Source: a virus | DNA: 42,498 nucleotides | Strand: one strand, 5' to 3' | Virus record (IMG/VR): IMGVR_UViG_3300046459_000078 | Location: 1 to 42,498 of that record | Shown here: positions 19,817 to 27,883 of the stretch, piece after piece | Layout: every line of letters begins with the position of its first letter | Numbering within the stretch: position 1 is the first letter of the stretch | The notes under the pieces: generated by a model | Database searches by the model: none | The model's input: the letters and a program-made list of their open reading frames with translations, nothing else | What the model was told of the DNA's origin: nothing | Position numbers and translations under genes: made by a program

Positions 19817-21462
19817 TGACTGAAAGCGAGTTCCTCCAACATGAGCCGTGCCCTTCCTGTGGTAGCTCGGATGGGCTCGCTCGATACACCGATAACCACG
19901 CGTACTGCTTCGTCTGTAAGCACCGCGAGAGGGGCTCCGAAGATGGGGCTGTAGAACACACCCCAAGGAAGCCAATGGCCAAAGACCTGATTCTAGATGG
20001 AGAAGTAAAGGCCCTCAGCAAGCGCAAGCTCAGCGAGGAAACCTGTAGGAAGTTCGGGTACACCGTGGGGACCAGCAGTAAGGGCAACACGGTTCAACTG
20101 GCGCCGTACTTTGATGGGCAGCAGATGGTTGCCCAGAAGATGCGGGACGCTGACAAGAACTTCGTCACGCTCGGGGACTTCAAGAACGCTGGCCTCTTCG
20201 GTCAGCAACTGTGGCGCGATGGTGGCAAGAAGGTGGTGGTTACGGAAGGCGAGATTGACTGCATGACCGTGAGCCAACTGCAGGGAAACAAGTGGCCTGT
20301 TGTCTCCGTTCCTAATGGAGCACAGGGGGCCAAGAAGTCCCTGCAGAAGCACCTTGAGTGGCTTGAGCAGTTCGAAGAGGTTGTCCTGATGTTTGATATG
20401 GACGACCCTGGTAAGGAAGCGATGGCCGAGTGTGCCGCCCTGTTCACCCCGGGGAAGTGCAAGCTGGCCTCGCTGCCCCTGAAGGACCCCAACGAGATGC
20501 TGTTGGCGGGCCGTGGTGCCGAAGTCATCGATGCCATCTGGGGTGCCAAGAGCTACAAGCCTGACGGCATTGTGAGCATCGCAGACCTCCGACCGAAGCT
20601 CTCTAAGCCCATCGAGCGGGGCCTTTCGTGGCCGTGGGATGCCCTGACAGATGCCACCTACGGCATCCGAGAGGATGAGATGTATGCCCTAGGGGCTGGC
20701 ACTGGGATGGGCAAGAGTGAAATCTGGAAGGAGGTCATGGTCCATCTGGTGGAGAAGCACGGCCAGAAGGTTGGCGGCATCTTCCTCGAAGAGACCCCTG
20801 AGCACACCGTTCGCTGTCTAGCGGGCAAGGCCAAGAGCAAGCGCTTCCACGTCCCCGATGCTGGGTGGACTGAAGAGGAGTTTGAGAAGGCCGTAGATGA
20901 CCTCGATGGTTCCCAGTCGGTGTTCCTCTATGACCACTTCGGGCACACGGACTATGACACCGTGAAGGCCCGTATCCGGTTCATGGTGGTCTCGCTGGGC
21001 TGCAAGCATATCTTCCTTGACCACGTCACTGCGCTGGCCTCTGGGGCCCGTGAGATGGACGAGAGGAAGGAGCTTGAGTACATCATGACCGACCTCGCCT
21101 CGATGCTCCGCGAACTCCACTTCACCCTGTACTTCATCTCCCACCTGAACACTCCCGAAGGTAAGCCCCATGAGGAAGGCGGTCGGGTAATGATTCGCCA
21201 CTTCAAGGGCTCCCGTGCGATTGGGCAATGGTCCAGCTTTATGTTCGGACTTGAGCGCAACCAGCAGGAGGAGAACGAGAAGCTCCGCCATGTGTCACTG
21301 CTGCGCATCCTGAAGGACCGCTATACGGGTCAAGGGACGGGCACTGTGATTCCGCTGGGGTATGACACGGACACCGGGAGGCTGAAGCAATTGGACAGCA
21401 ACCCGTTTGACGATGAGACCGCTGAGGACAAACCGAAGTGGGATGAAGACGTACCTTTCTAA
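19816..21462 (+). CDS. Primase-helicase (T7 gp4-like)
   Basis: A 548-aa protein, against 566 in T7. The N-terminal zinc-binding domain has C12, C15, C31 and C34. A TOPRIM primase core follows (VTEGEIDCMTVSQLQG and VLMFDMDDPGKEA). The RecA-like helicase has Walker A GAGTGMGKSE with Lys300 and a downstream HIFLDHVTAL segment. It unwinds DNA and makes primers. Met54 (ATG 19975) has AAGGAAG just upstream, so a shorter form without the zinc domain, like T7 gp4B from Met64, may be made. Confidence 0.93.
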   Translation: MTESEFLQHEPCPSCGSSDGLARYTDNHAYCFVCKHRERGSEDGAVEHTPRKPMAKDLILDGEVKALSKRKLSEETCRKFGYTVGTSSKGNTVQLAPYFDGQQMVAQKMRDADKNFVTLGDFKNAGLFGQQLWRDGGKKVVVTEGEIDCMTVSQLQGNKWPVVSVPNGAQGAKKSLQKHLEWLEQFEEVVLMFDMDDPGKEAMAECAALFTPGKCKLASLPLKDPNEMLLAGRGAEVIDAIWGAKSYKPDGIVSIADLRPKLSKPIERGLSWPWDALTDATYGIREDEMYALGAGTGMGKSEIWKEVMVHLVEKHGQKVGGIFLEETPEHTVRCLAGKAKSKRFHVPDAGWTEEEFEKAVDDLDGSQSVFLYDHFGHTDYDTVKARIRFMVVSLGCKHIFLDHVTALASGAREMDERKELEYIMTDLASMLRELHFTLYFISHLNTPEGKPHEEGGRVMIRHFKGSRAIGQWSSFMFGLERNQQEENEKLRHVSLLRILKDRYTGQGTGTVIPLGYDTDTGRLKQLDSNPFDDETAEDKPKWDEDVPF

Positions 21463-21474
21463 TGAGAAGAACCC

Positions 21475-21669
21475 ATGCTTAACCCAGAGCAGTTGCAAGC
21501 GCTGAAGGACCTCATCCGTGGCATGGAGCCGGTGGGCGAGGACGAGATTGAGGAAGCGATGGAGAACGCCAGCGACGGCGGAAACTTCAACGATACGTGG
21601 GACAACGGCTATGACATGGGCTGCCGTGCGATGGCCGATGACATCCGCAGCATCCTTGGGCTGGACTGA
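21475..21669 (+). CDS. Acidic protein, 64 aa, unknown
   Basis: The ATG is preceded by GAGAAGA. A strongly acidic helical protein (VGEDEIEEAMENASDGG...) with a C-terminal MADDIRSILGLD helix. No domain is recognised. It immediately precedes another small gene with no spacer. Confidence 0.55.
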   Translation: MLNPEQLQALKDLIRGMEPVGEDEIEEAMENASDGGNFNDTWDNGYDMGCRAMADDIRSILGLD

Positions 21670-21870
21670 ATGAAACAGAAGATTAGCCAGTGGACCGTGC
21701 GGCACCGTGAGCAAACCGTAGCGGGCCCGTGGACCACCCGTGCGATGGCCACTGCCCACATTGCGAAGGCAGTCCGTGACAACCCAGCCGTGAGCGTGGA
21801 CCAGTACCAGATTGTGGAGGTGGTCTACCAACTCGAAGGCTTTAACTATTACCAACCGAAACTCGATTGA
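21670..21870 (+). CDS. Protein, 66 aa, unknown
   Basis: ATG directly after the previous TGA. A compact alpha/beta-looking protein (WTVRHREQTVAGPWTTRAMA...). Its last bases overlap the endolysin's TTG start (TTGA). Confidence 0.55.
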   Translation: MKQKISQWTVRHREQTVAGPWTTRAMATAHIAKAVRDNPAVSVDQYQIVEVVYQLEGFNYYQPKLD

Positions 21871-22301
21871 ACTTCACATACAGCAAGAACGGCTTGGCAC
21901 TCACGAAGCAATTCGAAGGGTGCAAGCTGACCGCGTATCAAGACTCAGTTGGTGTCTGGACCATTGGCTACGGCCACACGGGCACCTTCGCTGACCCCGG
22001 CAAGACCATCACGCAAGCCTTCGCTGACCAACTGCTCCTCGCAGACATCGCCAAGTTCGAAGCTGGCGTTCTCAAGTTGGTCCGAGCGGCCATCAACCAG
22101 AACCAGTTCGATGCCTTGGTGGACTTCTCGTTCAACCTTGGGCTGGGCAATCTGGGCAGCTCCACGCTGCTCAAGAAGCTAAACGCTGGGGACATCAAAG
22201 GGGCCGCTGAAGAGTTCCTGAGATGGGATAAGGCTGGCGGGAAGGTTCTCGCTGGGCTCACTAGACGCAGGAAAGCAGAGCGGGAATTGTTCCTGAGCTG
22301 A
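21867..22301 (+). CDS. Endolysin, GH24 T4-type lysozyme
   Basis: A 144-aa lysozyme. The catalytic triad is in FEG...YQDSVGVWTIGYGHT: Glu17, Asp26 and Thr32, the E-D-T spacing of T4-type lysozymes. It hydrolyses the glycan strand. No signal peptide is seen, so it should need the holin at 3897. TTG 21867 overlaps the previous stop and gives the usual short N-terminus (NFTYSKNGLALTKQFEG). It lies between the helicase and DNA polymerase genes, away from the other lysis genes. A terminator follows. Confidence 0.9.
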   Translation: MNFTYSKNGLALTKQFEGCKLTAYQDSVGVWTIGYGHTGTFADPGKTITQAFADQLLLADIAKFEAGVLKLVRAAINQNQFDALVDFSFNLGLGNLGSSTLLKKLNAGDIKGAAEEFLRWDKAGGKVLAGLTRRRKAERELFLS

Positions 22302-22326
22302 GCAGCGCAACACCGTAAGTACACAA

Positions 22327-22351
22327 GGGCTGCCTTCGGGTGGCCCTTTTC
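22327..22351 (+). terminator. Intrinsic terminator after the endolysin
   Basis: GGGCTGCC-TTCG-GGTGGCCC (22327-22346, two wobble pairs) followed by TTTTCT. It separates the endolysin operon from the DNA polymerase block, though no new promoter is seen downstream, so it is probably partial. Confidence 0.75.
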
Positions 22352-22378
22352 TATTCCAGCTACTCAACAGGAGAGCGA

Positions 22379-22597
22379 ATGCAACTTTCTAAAGCGCAGA
22401 CGGGCAGGGAACTCAGTACTGCCCTCGCCAATATTGAATACGTGAACACACGGTACACAGGTGAGGCGTACAAGAAGTTCACCGCGCACATGGCTGTGAC
22501 TGTGGTGCAGTTCTTAAAGGACGCGGGCCTAACGGTGGAGTCGGCAACGCCCGCTGCAATCTGCGATTCAATCGACCTCGACTGGAAGATTGTCTAA
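22379..22597 (+). CDS. Protein, 72 aa, unknown, before DNA polymerase
   Basis: ATG 22379 with AGGAG just upstream; an earlier in-frame start would lie in the terminator. A helical protein (MQLSKAQTGRELSTALANIE...) with an acidic end. One-base overlap with the polymerase ATG (TAATG). No domain is recognised. Confidence 0.6.
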   Translation: MQLSKAQTGRELSTALANIEYVNTRYTGEAYKKFTAHMAVTVVQFLKDAGLTVESATPAAICDSIDLDWKIV

Positions 22598-24405
22598 TGC
22601 GCTTCATCGCTGACATCGAATCGAATGGGTTCCTGGACAAGGTAACCACCATTCATTGCTTGGTCCTAAAGGACCTCGACACAAGACAACATCACCGCTT
22701 CAACCACCTGCATGGGGGCCGCAGCATCGAAGAGGGCCTCGCCCTGCTGCAGAAGGCGGACCTCGTGGTGGGTCACAATTGGATTTCGTTTGACTACCCC
22801 GTTATCCAGAAGCTCTACCCCGGCTTCTCTCTGGATGAATCCAAGGTCCTCGATACGCTGGTCATGGCGCGCCTCATCTATCCGGACCTGTGGGACATCG
22901 ATACGGCCCTCTACGAGAAGGGCAAGCTCCCCGGCAATCTCCGTAAGCGCCAATCGCTAGAGGCCTGGGGTCACCGTCTGGGGCTCCATAAGGGGGACTA
23001 CTCGGCTGAGATGAAGGCCAAGGGCTTGGACCCGTGGGAGTGCTGGAACATGCCGATGGAGGACTACTGCTGTGGCGACACGGATGTGACCGAGGCCCTG
23101 TTCAAGAAGCTGGAGGGGAAGAACTATTCCCAGATGGCTATCGAGCTTGAGCATCAGGTGGCCTGGATTATCACCGCACAGGAGCGCCGTGGGTTCTCTT
23201 TCGACAAGGACGGGGCCGCCAAGCTGCTGGCTACGTTGGTCAAGGAGAAGCTCAAGATGGAAGAGGAGCTCACAGAAGTATTCAAGCCAATGTGGATGCG
23301 CGATGGGAAAATCTTCACCCCGAAGCGTGCTGACAAGAAGCGGGGCTATGAACCGGGTGTCCCCTTTCAGAAGATCAAGCTCACTGAGTTCAACGCCACG
23401 AGCCGGGACCACATCGCCCTCTGGCTGAAGCGCCTCTACGGATGGAAGCCGCTGGAGTTCGGTAAGGATGGGAAGCCTACGGTTGACGAAGAGGTCCTCG
23501 CAAAGCTGCCCTACAAGGAAGCTGAGGTTCTCCAACGCTACCTGATGATTGGCAAGCGGCTGGGCCAGTTGGCTGAAGGGAAGGAAGCATGGCTCCGTCA
23601 CGAGAAGAACGGGCGTATCCACGGGTCTGTGATGACAAACGGTGCGGTCACTGGTCGGGCCACCCACAGCAAGCCTAACGTGGCTCAAGTGCCAAGCGTA
23701 GGTGCGCCCTTCGGTGGGGAGAGCCGCGCCCTGTTCCGTGCAACCCCCGGCCTCAAGCTGGTGGGCACTGACCTCTCAGGTATCGAACTCCGCTGCTTGG
23801 CCCACTACATGGCCCGCTGGGACGGTGGTGCTTATGGCGAGGTCCTGCTGAACGGGGACATCCACACGGCCAACCAAGAGGCTGCAGGACTGCCCACACG
23901 GGCCAACGCCAAGACCTTCATCTATGGGTTCCTCTACGGGGCCGGTGTGGAGAAGATTGGGTCCATCGTCGGCAAGGGGCGCGCTGAAGGAACCAAGCTC
24001 CGCAACAAGTTCCTGGCCTCCCTCCCCGCACTGAAGAGCCTCATCGATGCCGTACAGAAGAAGGCGAAGGAAGCTGGGGTTCTCATCGGCCTCGATGGTC
24101 GGCAGCTCCACGTCCGCTCTGCCCACTCCGCACTGAACACCCTACTCCAATCTGCTGGTGCCTTGGTCTCCAAGCGCTGGCTCGTTGAGGTTGACCTAGG
24201 GCTCAAGGCTGCGGGCATCCGGGACCGAGTACATCAGGTGGCCTGGATTCACGATGAGGTCCAGCTTGAGTGCCCCGAGGAACTCACTGAGGTGGTCGCC
24301 AAGATCACCACGGAGGCCGCTGCGAAAGCTGGAGAGTTCTTCAAGTTCCGCCTTCCGATTGCCGCTGAGGCTCAGATTGGCACCACATGGAAAGACGTTC
24401 ACTAA
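22597..24405 (+). CDS. DNA polymerase, family A (T7 gp5-like)
   Basis: A 602-aa protein, against 704 in T7. The 3'-5' exonuclease begins FIADIESNGFL (Asp6, Glu8). Polymerase motifs are A, GTDLSGIELRCLAHYMAR (Asp392); B, NAKTFIYGFLYGAG; and C, WIHDEVQ (His552, Asp553). It copies the phage genome. The segment just before SRDHIALW (about residues 225-270) is much shorter than the T7 stretch that holds the thioredoxin-binding loop, so processivity may depend less on host thioredoxin or use a smaller loop. All catalytic residues are present. Confidence 0.94.
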   Translation: MRFIADIESNGFLDKVTTIHCLVLKDLDTRQHHRFNHLHGGRSIEEGLALLQKADLVVGHNWISFDYPVIQKLYPGFSLDESKVLDTLVMARLIYPDLWDIDTALYEKGKLPGNLRKRQSLEAWGHRLGLHKGDYSAEMKAKGLDPWECWNMPMEDYCCGDTDVTEALFKKLEGKNYSQMAIELEHQVAWIITAQERRGFSFDKDGAAKLLATLVKEKLKMEEELTEVFKPMWMRDGKIFTPKRADKKRGYEPGVPFQKIKLTEFNATSRDHIALWLKRLYGWKPLEFGKDGKPTVDEEVLAKLPYKEAEVLQRYLMIGKRLGQLAEGKEAWLRHEKNGRIHGSVMTNGAVTGRATHSKPNVAQVPSVGAPFGGESRALFRATPGLKLVGTDLSGIELRCLAHYMARWDGGAYGEVLLNGDIHTANQEAAGLPTRANAKTFIYGFLYGAGVEKIGSIVGKGRAEGTKLRNKFLASLPALKSLIDAVQKKAKEAGVLIGLDGRQLHVRSAHSALNTLLQSAGALVSKRWLVEVDLGLKAAGIRDRVHQVAWIHDEVQLECPEELTEVVAKITTEAAAKAGEFFKFRLPIAAEAQIGTTWKDVH

Positions 24406-24420
24406 CCAAAGGAAATCAAC

Positions 24421-24702
24421 ATGGGCCTATTCACAGCGCTCGATGCTGTTGTGGCAAGACTGGCACAACACCTCAACGAAACAGAGAAGCAAGAGGCGGT
24501 GGACAACCGACTCACTGAAGTCATCCAGCGTGCTCAATCCGGGGGCTTCAGTCTCCAGAACGATTACGCACGGACCAACGCCCAGGTGGTGGCTATGGCT
24601 GCCTCCTGTGGGTACATCACGACCGAGCAGAAGCGTGGCTCGTTTGGCCGCAAGTGGCTGGCTACAAGGAAAGGTAAGGCTTACCTGGAGGTGAACGCAT
24701 GA
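24421..24702 (+). CDS. Protein, 93 aa, unknown, winged-helix-like end
   Basis: The ATG follows AAAGGAAATCAAC. A helical N-terminus (ALDAVVARLAQHLNETEKQE) is followed by a segment (CGYITTEQKRGSFGRKWLA) that looks like the last helix and wing of a small DNA-binding fold, but I cannot name a family. It is coupled to the next gene by ATGA. Confidence 0.6.
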   Translation: MGLFTALDAVVARLAQHLNETEKQEAVDNRLTEVIQRAQSGGFSLQNDYARTNAQVVAMAASCGYITTEQKRGSFGRKWLATRKGKAYLEVNA

Positions 24703-24878
24703 AAAGCAATTGGGTTATCGATACGGTGGACGGAAGCAGGCACTTCTACCGGGGCAGCGATGGCTGGTTTGCATCAGAAACCCCCGTTGGTGTGTGCTTC
24801 ACGCACGCACAGAAGAACATTCAGGTATTCCACCCGTGGACCGCAGTCAAGGTGTGCCAAGAAGAGGGCTGGCAGTAA
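24699..24878 (+). CDS. Protein, 59 aa, unknown
   Basis: ATG 24699, TAA 24876-24878 overlapping the Rz start by one base. A strand-rich product (NWVIDTVDGSRHFYRGSDGW...) with several aromatic residues and two Cys. No domain is recognised. Overlaps on both sides support it. Confidence 0.55.
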   Translation: MKSNWVIDTVDGSRHFYRGSDGWFASETPVGVCFTHAQKNIQVFHPWTAVKVCQEEGWQ

Positions 24879-25321
24879 TGTTCCCCCTATCACTCCCCCT
24901 CAAGTGGATTGCTGGGGGCCTCCTAGCCCTCCTCATCCTCGCCATCGGCTACTTCTCAGTCCACACCTACACCACCACAGTCCAACAGAACGGGCAGCTA
25001 CAGGCCGCTAACGTGACCCTGAAGGCTGACTCTGCGAAGGCTTCAAGTGCTACGGAAGTGGCCGTGAAGAAGCTCCAGCAGTTCGACACCATCATCCAAA
25101 AGAAGGCAACGAATGAACAACACCTCCAGCAAGACACTGCCCAGTTCGTCACCGAGCGAAAGCAGCTTGGTGTACAGAGCGTGGCTGTTGATGCTTGGGC
25201 TACCGCTCCTGTGCCTGCTGCTGTCATTAGCAGCCTGTGTGAGCGCACCGCAATCCGTAGCTCCGATTGTCACCGAGACCAAGACAGTCCAAATCCCGCA
25301 AGCACTGACCTCCCCCACTGA
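24878..25321 (+). CDS. Rz-type inner-membrane spanin
   Basis: A 147-aa protein with an N-terminal signal anchor (residues about 9-28, WIAGGLLALLILAIGYFSVH) followed by a periplasmic coiled-coil-like region. This is the i-spanin layout. With the embedded lipoprotein gene at 25113 it should fuse inner and outer membranes in the final lysis step of a Gram-negative host. ATG 24878 puts the anchor at the N-terminus. The C-terminal part is read over the Rz1 frame, which explains its odd composition (SSDCHRDQDSPN). Confidence 0.82.
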   Translation: MFPLSLPLKWIAGGLLALLILAIGYFSVHTYTTTVQQNGQLQAANVTLKADSAKASSATEVAVKKLQQFDTIIQKKATNEQHLQQDTAQFVTERKQLGVQSVAVDAWATAPVPAAVISSLCERTAIRSSDCHRDQDSPNPASTDLPH

Positions 25322-25448
25322 GCCCGCTATCTGCAGGCTGGAAACCAACGGGGACTTGGTGGACTGCATCAAGGCGTATGACAACCAATTGCTCTCGTGC
25401 AATGCCGATAAGGCGAGCATCGAAGAGTTCCAGAAGGAGCCTAAGTGA
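25113..25448 (+). CDS. Rz1-type outer-membrane lipoprotein spanin
   Basis: A 111-aa lipoprotein in a shifted frame inside and beyond the Rz gene, the classic overlapping spanin arrangement. The lipobox LSLAAC predicts lipidation at Cys42. The mature part is short and begins VSAPQSVAP. The signal region is unusually long (41 aa) from ATG 25113; a later in-frame start near LVYRAWLLML may be the real one. It partners Rz in outer-membrane disruption. Confidence 0.82.
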   Translation: MNNTSSKTLPSSSPSESSLVYRAWLLMLGLPLLCLLLSLAACVSAPQSVAPIVTETKTVQIPQALTSPTEPAICRLETNGDLVDCIKAYDNQLLSCNADKASIEEFQKEPK

Positions 25449-25615
25449 TGAAAGAAACATTCGGTGGATACACATTGCAGGAAATCGAAGAAGTTCTCCA
25501 ATCGTGTGAGGACGTGGGCACGAGCCTAGACGATGTGTTCATGGACGGCGCAGTGGCGTGCAACATCGTTAAGGACTTGATTGAGGCACTCTACTCCGCT
25601 TGGATGGGCACATGA
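25448..25615 (+). CDS. Protein, 55 aa, unknown
   Basis: ATG 25448 overlaps the Rz1 stop; the TGA overlaps the next ATG. An acidic helical protein (LQEIEEVLQSCEDVGTSLDD). No domain is recognised. Coupling on both sides supports it. Confidence 0.55.
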   Translation: MKETFGGYTLQEIEEVLQSCEDVGTSLDDVFMDGAVACNIVKDLIEALYSAWMGT

Positions 25616-25803
25616 CATCCGCTCAGCTCCTCGCATTCCACACCCAAGAACTCCTCGAAGCTCACCGCCAGTTGTCCTTGGCGGGCGTCATCACCCACCT
25701 CAACGGCCAGCCCCTGACCATCAGCCAACGCTGTGCAATCGCACGGGAAGCGCTGGTTGCCTGGGGTTCTACCAAGTCGGTCCTTACAAAGGCTATGCAA
25801 TGA
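25612..25803 (+). CDS. Protein, 63 aa, unknown
   Basis: ATG 25612 by overlap with the previous TGA; its own TGA overlaps the nucleotidyltransferase-like start. A helical protein (SAQLLAFHTQELLEAHRQLS...) with a central HLNGQPLTISQRCAIA segment. No family is recognised. Confidence 0.55.
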   Translation: MTSAQLLAFHTQELLEAHRQLSLAGVITHLNGQPLTISQRCAIAREALVAWGSTKSVLTKAMQ

Positions 25804-26387
25804 ACCTGTTCGATCAATTCGAAGAAATCCTCAGCAAGCTCAAGGACGCTGGAATCACGGGAGCCCTCATCGCGGGGGGTGCCTGCCGTGACCACATCCT
25901 GGGCCGCCCTGTGAAGGATATTGATGTCTTCGTGCCCTCGCAGCCGAACATCGATGTGAAGCTGGCGAAAGCCTTTGGGGCCTTCAACGTGAGCCCTATC
26001 ATCGCCGCAGAGTACGCAGGTGCTGGTGGCGAGGTGGAGCACGTCTACGAGATTCAAGAGGAAGACGCGGACCCCTTCGCTCCCCATCCGCTGGAGCATG
26101 TGCCCGTTCAGGTCATCGTACTGGCACCCGGGCTGGACCCGATTGAACGCGCTAAGCATCATGACTTTGGCATCTGCCAAGCGTGGTATCTGGGCAGCCG
26201 CTTGTTTGACACGACCGAAGCGTTCCACTTGGACATGCGAAACAAGACGTTCACGCTTGTTCACTGTGAGGATTCCACCCAACTGGGGCGGTCGATGCGT
26301 AGATGGGCACGGTTCAAGGAGCGCTTCCCAGGCTTCTCGCTGCGCCTTACGGGACCGTTCCGTTACTGGCAGAGCGTCTACGCATGA
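25800..26387 (+). CDS. Nucleotidyltransferase-like protein
   Basis: A 195-aa protein whose N-terminal part has the pol-beta-type signature of poly(A)/CCA-adding and related nucleotidyltransferases: ALIAGGACRDHILGR, then DIDVFVP, with the DxD-type acidic pair Asp-Ile-Asp. The remaining residues lack recognisable tRNA-binding domains. It could modify an RNA, a protein or a small molecule; the substrate is unknown. ATG 25800 overlaps the upstream stop, and its TGA overlaps the exonuclease start. Confidence 0.7.
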   Translation: MNLFDQFEEILSKLKDAGITGALIAGGACRDHILGRPVKDIDVFVPSQPNIDVKLAKAFGAFNVSPIIAAEYAGAGGEVEHVYEIQEEDADPFAPHPLEHVPVQVIVLAPGLDPIERAKHHDFGICQAWYLGSRLFDTTEAFHLDMRNKTFTLVHCEDSTQLGRSMRRWARFKERFPGFSLRLTGPFRYWQSVYA

Positions 26388-27154
26388 AGACCACTCTCCT
26401 GATTGATGCCGATATTGTGGCATTCAAGATTGCCTCCACGGCACAGAAGACCCATAAGTTCCTCGATGATGAAACCGGAGAGACCCTTGAGTGTGTTGAT
26501 GTGGAGGAGTGGGAGGACACCACGCCCCGCATCGATGCCCTACTGGCTGAGTATCTGGAGCACACGAAGGCCGATGAGCTAATCATCTGCCTCTCCTGCC
26601 CCACCGAGGAAGGCTGGCGCAAGGCCATCTACCCGGACTACAAGGCCAACCGGGACTACTCGAAGCGCCCTGTGTACCTGTCAGCGGTCAAGGACTACAT
26701 GGCTGAGAACTACCGCAGCTATCGGAAGCCCACGATGGAAGCTGACGACATCATGGGGATTCTCTCTACGCATCCCACGCTGGTCCCCGGTCGGAAGATC
26801 ATCGTGAGCGAGGACAAGGACATGCAGACCATCCCCGGGTGGCTCTGGAATCCCGCTAAGGACCGAAAGCCTCGCCTCATTGATGTACATGAGGCTGACT
26901 ACTTCCACATGTACCAGACGCTCTGCGGGGACACCACGGACAACTACAAAGGTTGCCCAGGGATTGGCGACAAGAGGGCTAAAGCTGCCCTTGCGTATGG
27001 TTCCCCGGTGGACTGGTGGGGCCTAGTGGTCACCATGTTCGAGCTGAAGGGACTCACCGAGGATGACGCAATCCTCCAAGCACAGCTGGCCCGCATCTGC
27101 AGGGCCGATGACTACAACTTCAAAACTCAGGAAGTGATTCTGTGGAACCCGTAA
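26384..27154 (+). CDS. 5'-3' exonuclease (T7 gp6-like)
   Basis: A 256-aa FEN-type nuclease, against 300 in T7. Metal-binding acids lie in LLIDADIVAF (N-terminus), PTMEADDIMGIL, IVSEDKDMQTIPG and GDTTDNYKGCPGIGDKRA, the last being the helix-hairpin-helix region. It degrades host DNA and removes primers in T7. ATG 26384 (overlapping TGA) matches the family start; the longer upstream frame is part of the previous gene in another frame. Confidence 0.9.
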   Translation: MKTTLLIDADIVAFKIASTAQKTHKFLDDETGETLECVDVEEWEDTTPRIDALLAEYLEHTKADELIICLSCPTEEGWRKAIYPDYKANRDYSKRPVYLSAVKDYMAENYRSYRKPTMEADDIMGILSTHPTLVPGRKIIVSEDKDMQTIPGWLWNPAKDRKPRLIDVHEADYFHMYQTLCGDTTDNYKGCPGIGDKRAKAALAYGSPVDWWGLVVTMFELKGLTEDDAILQAQLARICRADDYNFKTQEVILWNP

Positions 27155-27297
27155 AGAACGATAAGACGTGCCTCGATTGTGTACATGGGAAGGTGGACGT
27201 TGCCAATGGTGGCGTCCGCTGCACCCAGCATGACAAGCATGTGGTCCAGTGGTTCTCAACCCCGGCAAGCTGCCTCAACTATAAGGACCCGGTGTAA
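27142..27297 (+). CDS. Small Cys-rich, probably zinc-binding protein, 51 aa
   Basis: GTG 27142 inside the end of the exonuclease gene, with CAGGAAG upstream, TAA 27295-27297. Cysteines at 10, 13, 27 and 44 with CLDC at the start suggest one zinc site. Its TAA overlaps the next ATG. Unknown role. Confidence 0.5.
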   Translation: MEPVKNDKTCLDCVHGKVDVANGGVRCTQHDKHVVQWFSTPASCLNYKDPV

Positions 27298-27764
27298 TGG
27301 AACGAGATTGCAATACGTGCGGCAACCACACCCAAGGTGAGAGTCTCCACGATGTCCCCGCAGAGTGCTGGACCTGTACCGCTTCGGAATCTTTCGGTGG
27401 CCCGGTGTTGCCCGAGTGGAAGCCGATTGGGTTCGTCAAGGCCGCAGAGGCTCCCAAGGGCGGAACCAAGTATGACTCAGGCAAGCCCCCGATGAGCCTC
27501 CTGGACCCCACATGGAAGGCAGGTGTGGCGAAGGTACTGGGCTTCGGGGCTGAGAAGTACGATGCCCATAACTGGCGGAAGGGGTTCAAGTACTCCCGCC
27601 TAATTGACGCGGCTGAGCGGCATCTTGATGCGTTCACCTCCGGCGAGGACCTCGATTCTGAATCAGGCCTGTGCCACCTGTACCACGCATCGTGCTGCCT
27701 GATGTTCCTATCGAATATGTACGAGACTCGGAAGGACCTGGACGACCGCTACTCTGCGGATTAA
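27297..27764 (+). CDS. dATP/dGTP diphosphohydrolase-like protein (DUF5664) with zinc-ribbon N-terminus
   Basis: 155 aa. The C-terminal roughly 100 residues (GGTKYDSGKPPMSLLDP, GAEKYDAHNWRKGFKYSR, AAERHLDAF, HLYHASCC) match the DUF5664 family, which contains phage dATP/dGTP diphosphohydrolases of the MazG-like all-alpha fold. The N-terminus has a CNTCGNH...CWTC pattern like a small zinc site. It may shape the nucleotide pool during replication. It is the last gene before the late promoter. Confidence 0.7.
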   Translation: MERDCNTCGNHTQGESLHDVPAECWTCTASESFGGPVLPEWKPIGFVKAAEAPKGGTKYDSGKPPMSLLDPTWKAGVAKVLGFGAEKYDAHNWRKGFKYSRLIDAAERHLDAFTSGEDLDSESGLCHLYHASCCLMFLSNMYETRKDLDDRYSAD

Positions 27765-27770
27765 CTCAAT

Positions 27771-27808
27771 TCCCGCAGATGCTTACTGGCTCGGCTTCTG
27801 CGGGATTT
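27771..27808 (+). terminator. Strong hairpin, likely terminator, before the late promoter
   Basis: TCCCGCAGA (27771-27779) pairs perfectly with TCTGCGGGA (27797-27805), followed by only TTT. It ends the middle operon just ahead of promoter P5. Confidence 0.6.
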
Positions 27809-27815
27809 AGGGGTC

Positions 27816-27834
27816 TTAACCCTCACTCTCGCAG
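27816..27834 (+). promoter_or_regulatory. Phage RNA polymerase promoter P5 (late operon)
   Basis: TTAACCCTCACTCTCGCAG, identical to P1 and P2; +1 at G27831. It is the only phage promoter I find ahead of the structural genes. Confidence 0.85.
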
Positions 27835-27883
27835 TATGCCGAAAAAACTTATATAAGATTATCTTAAGAGAGTCCCGGCATCC

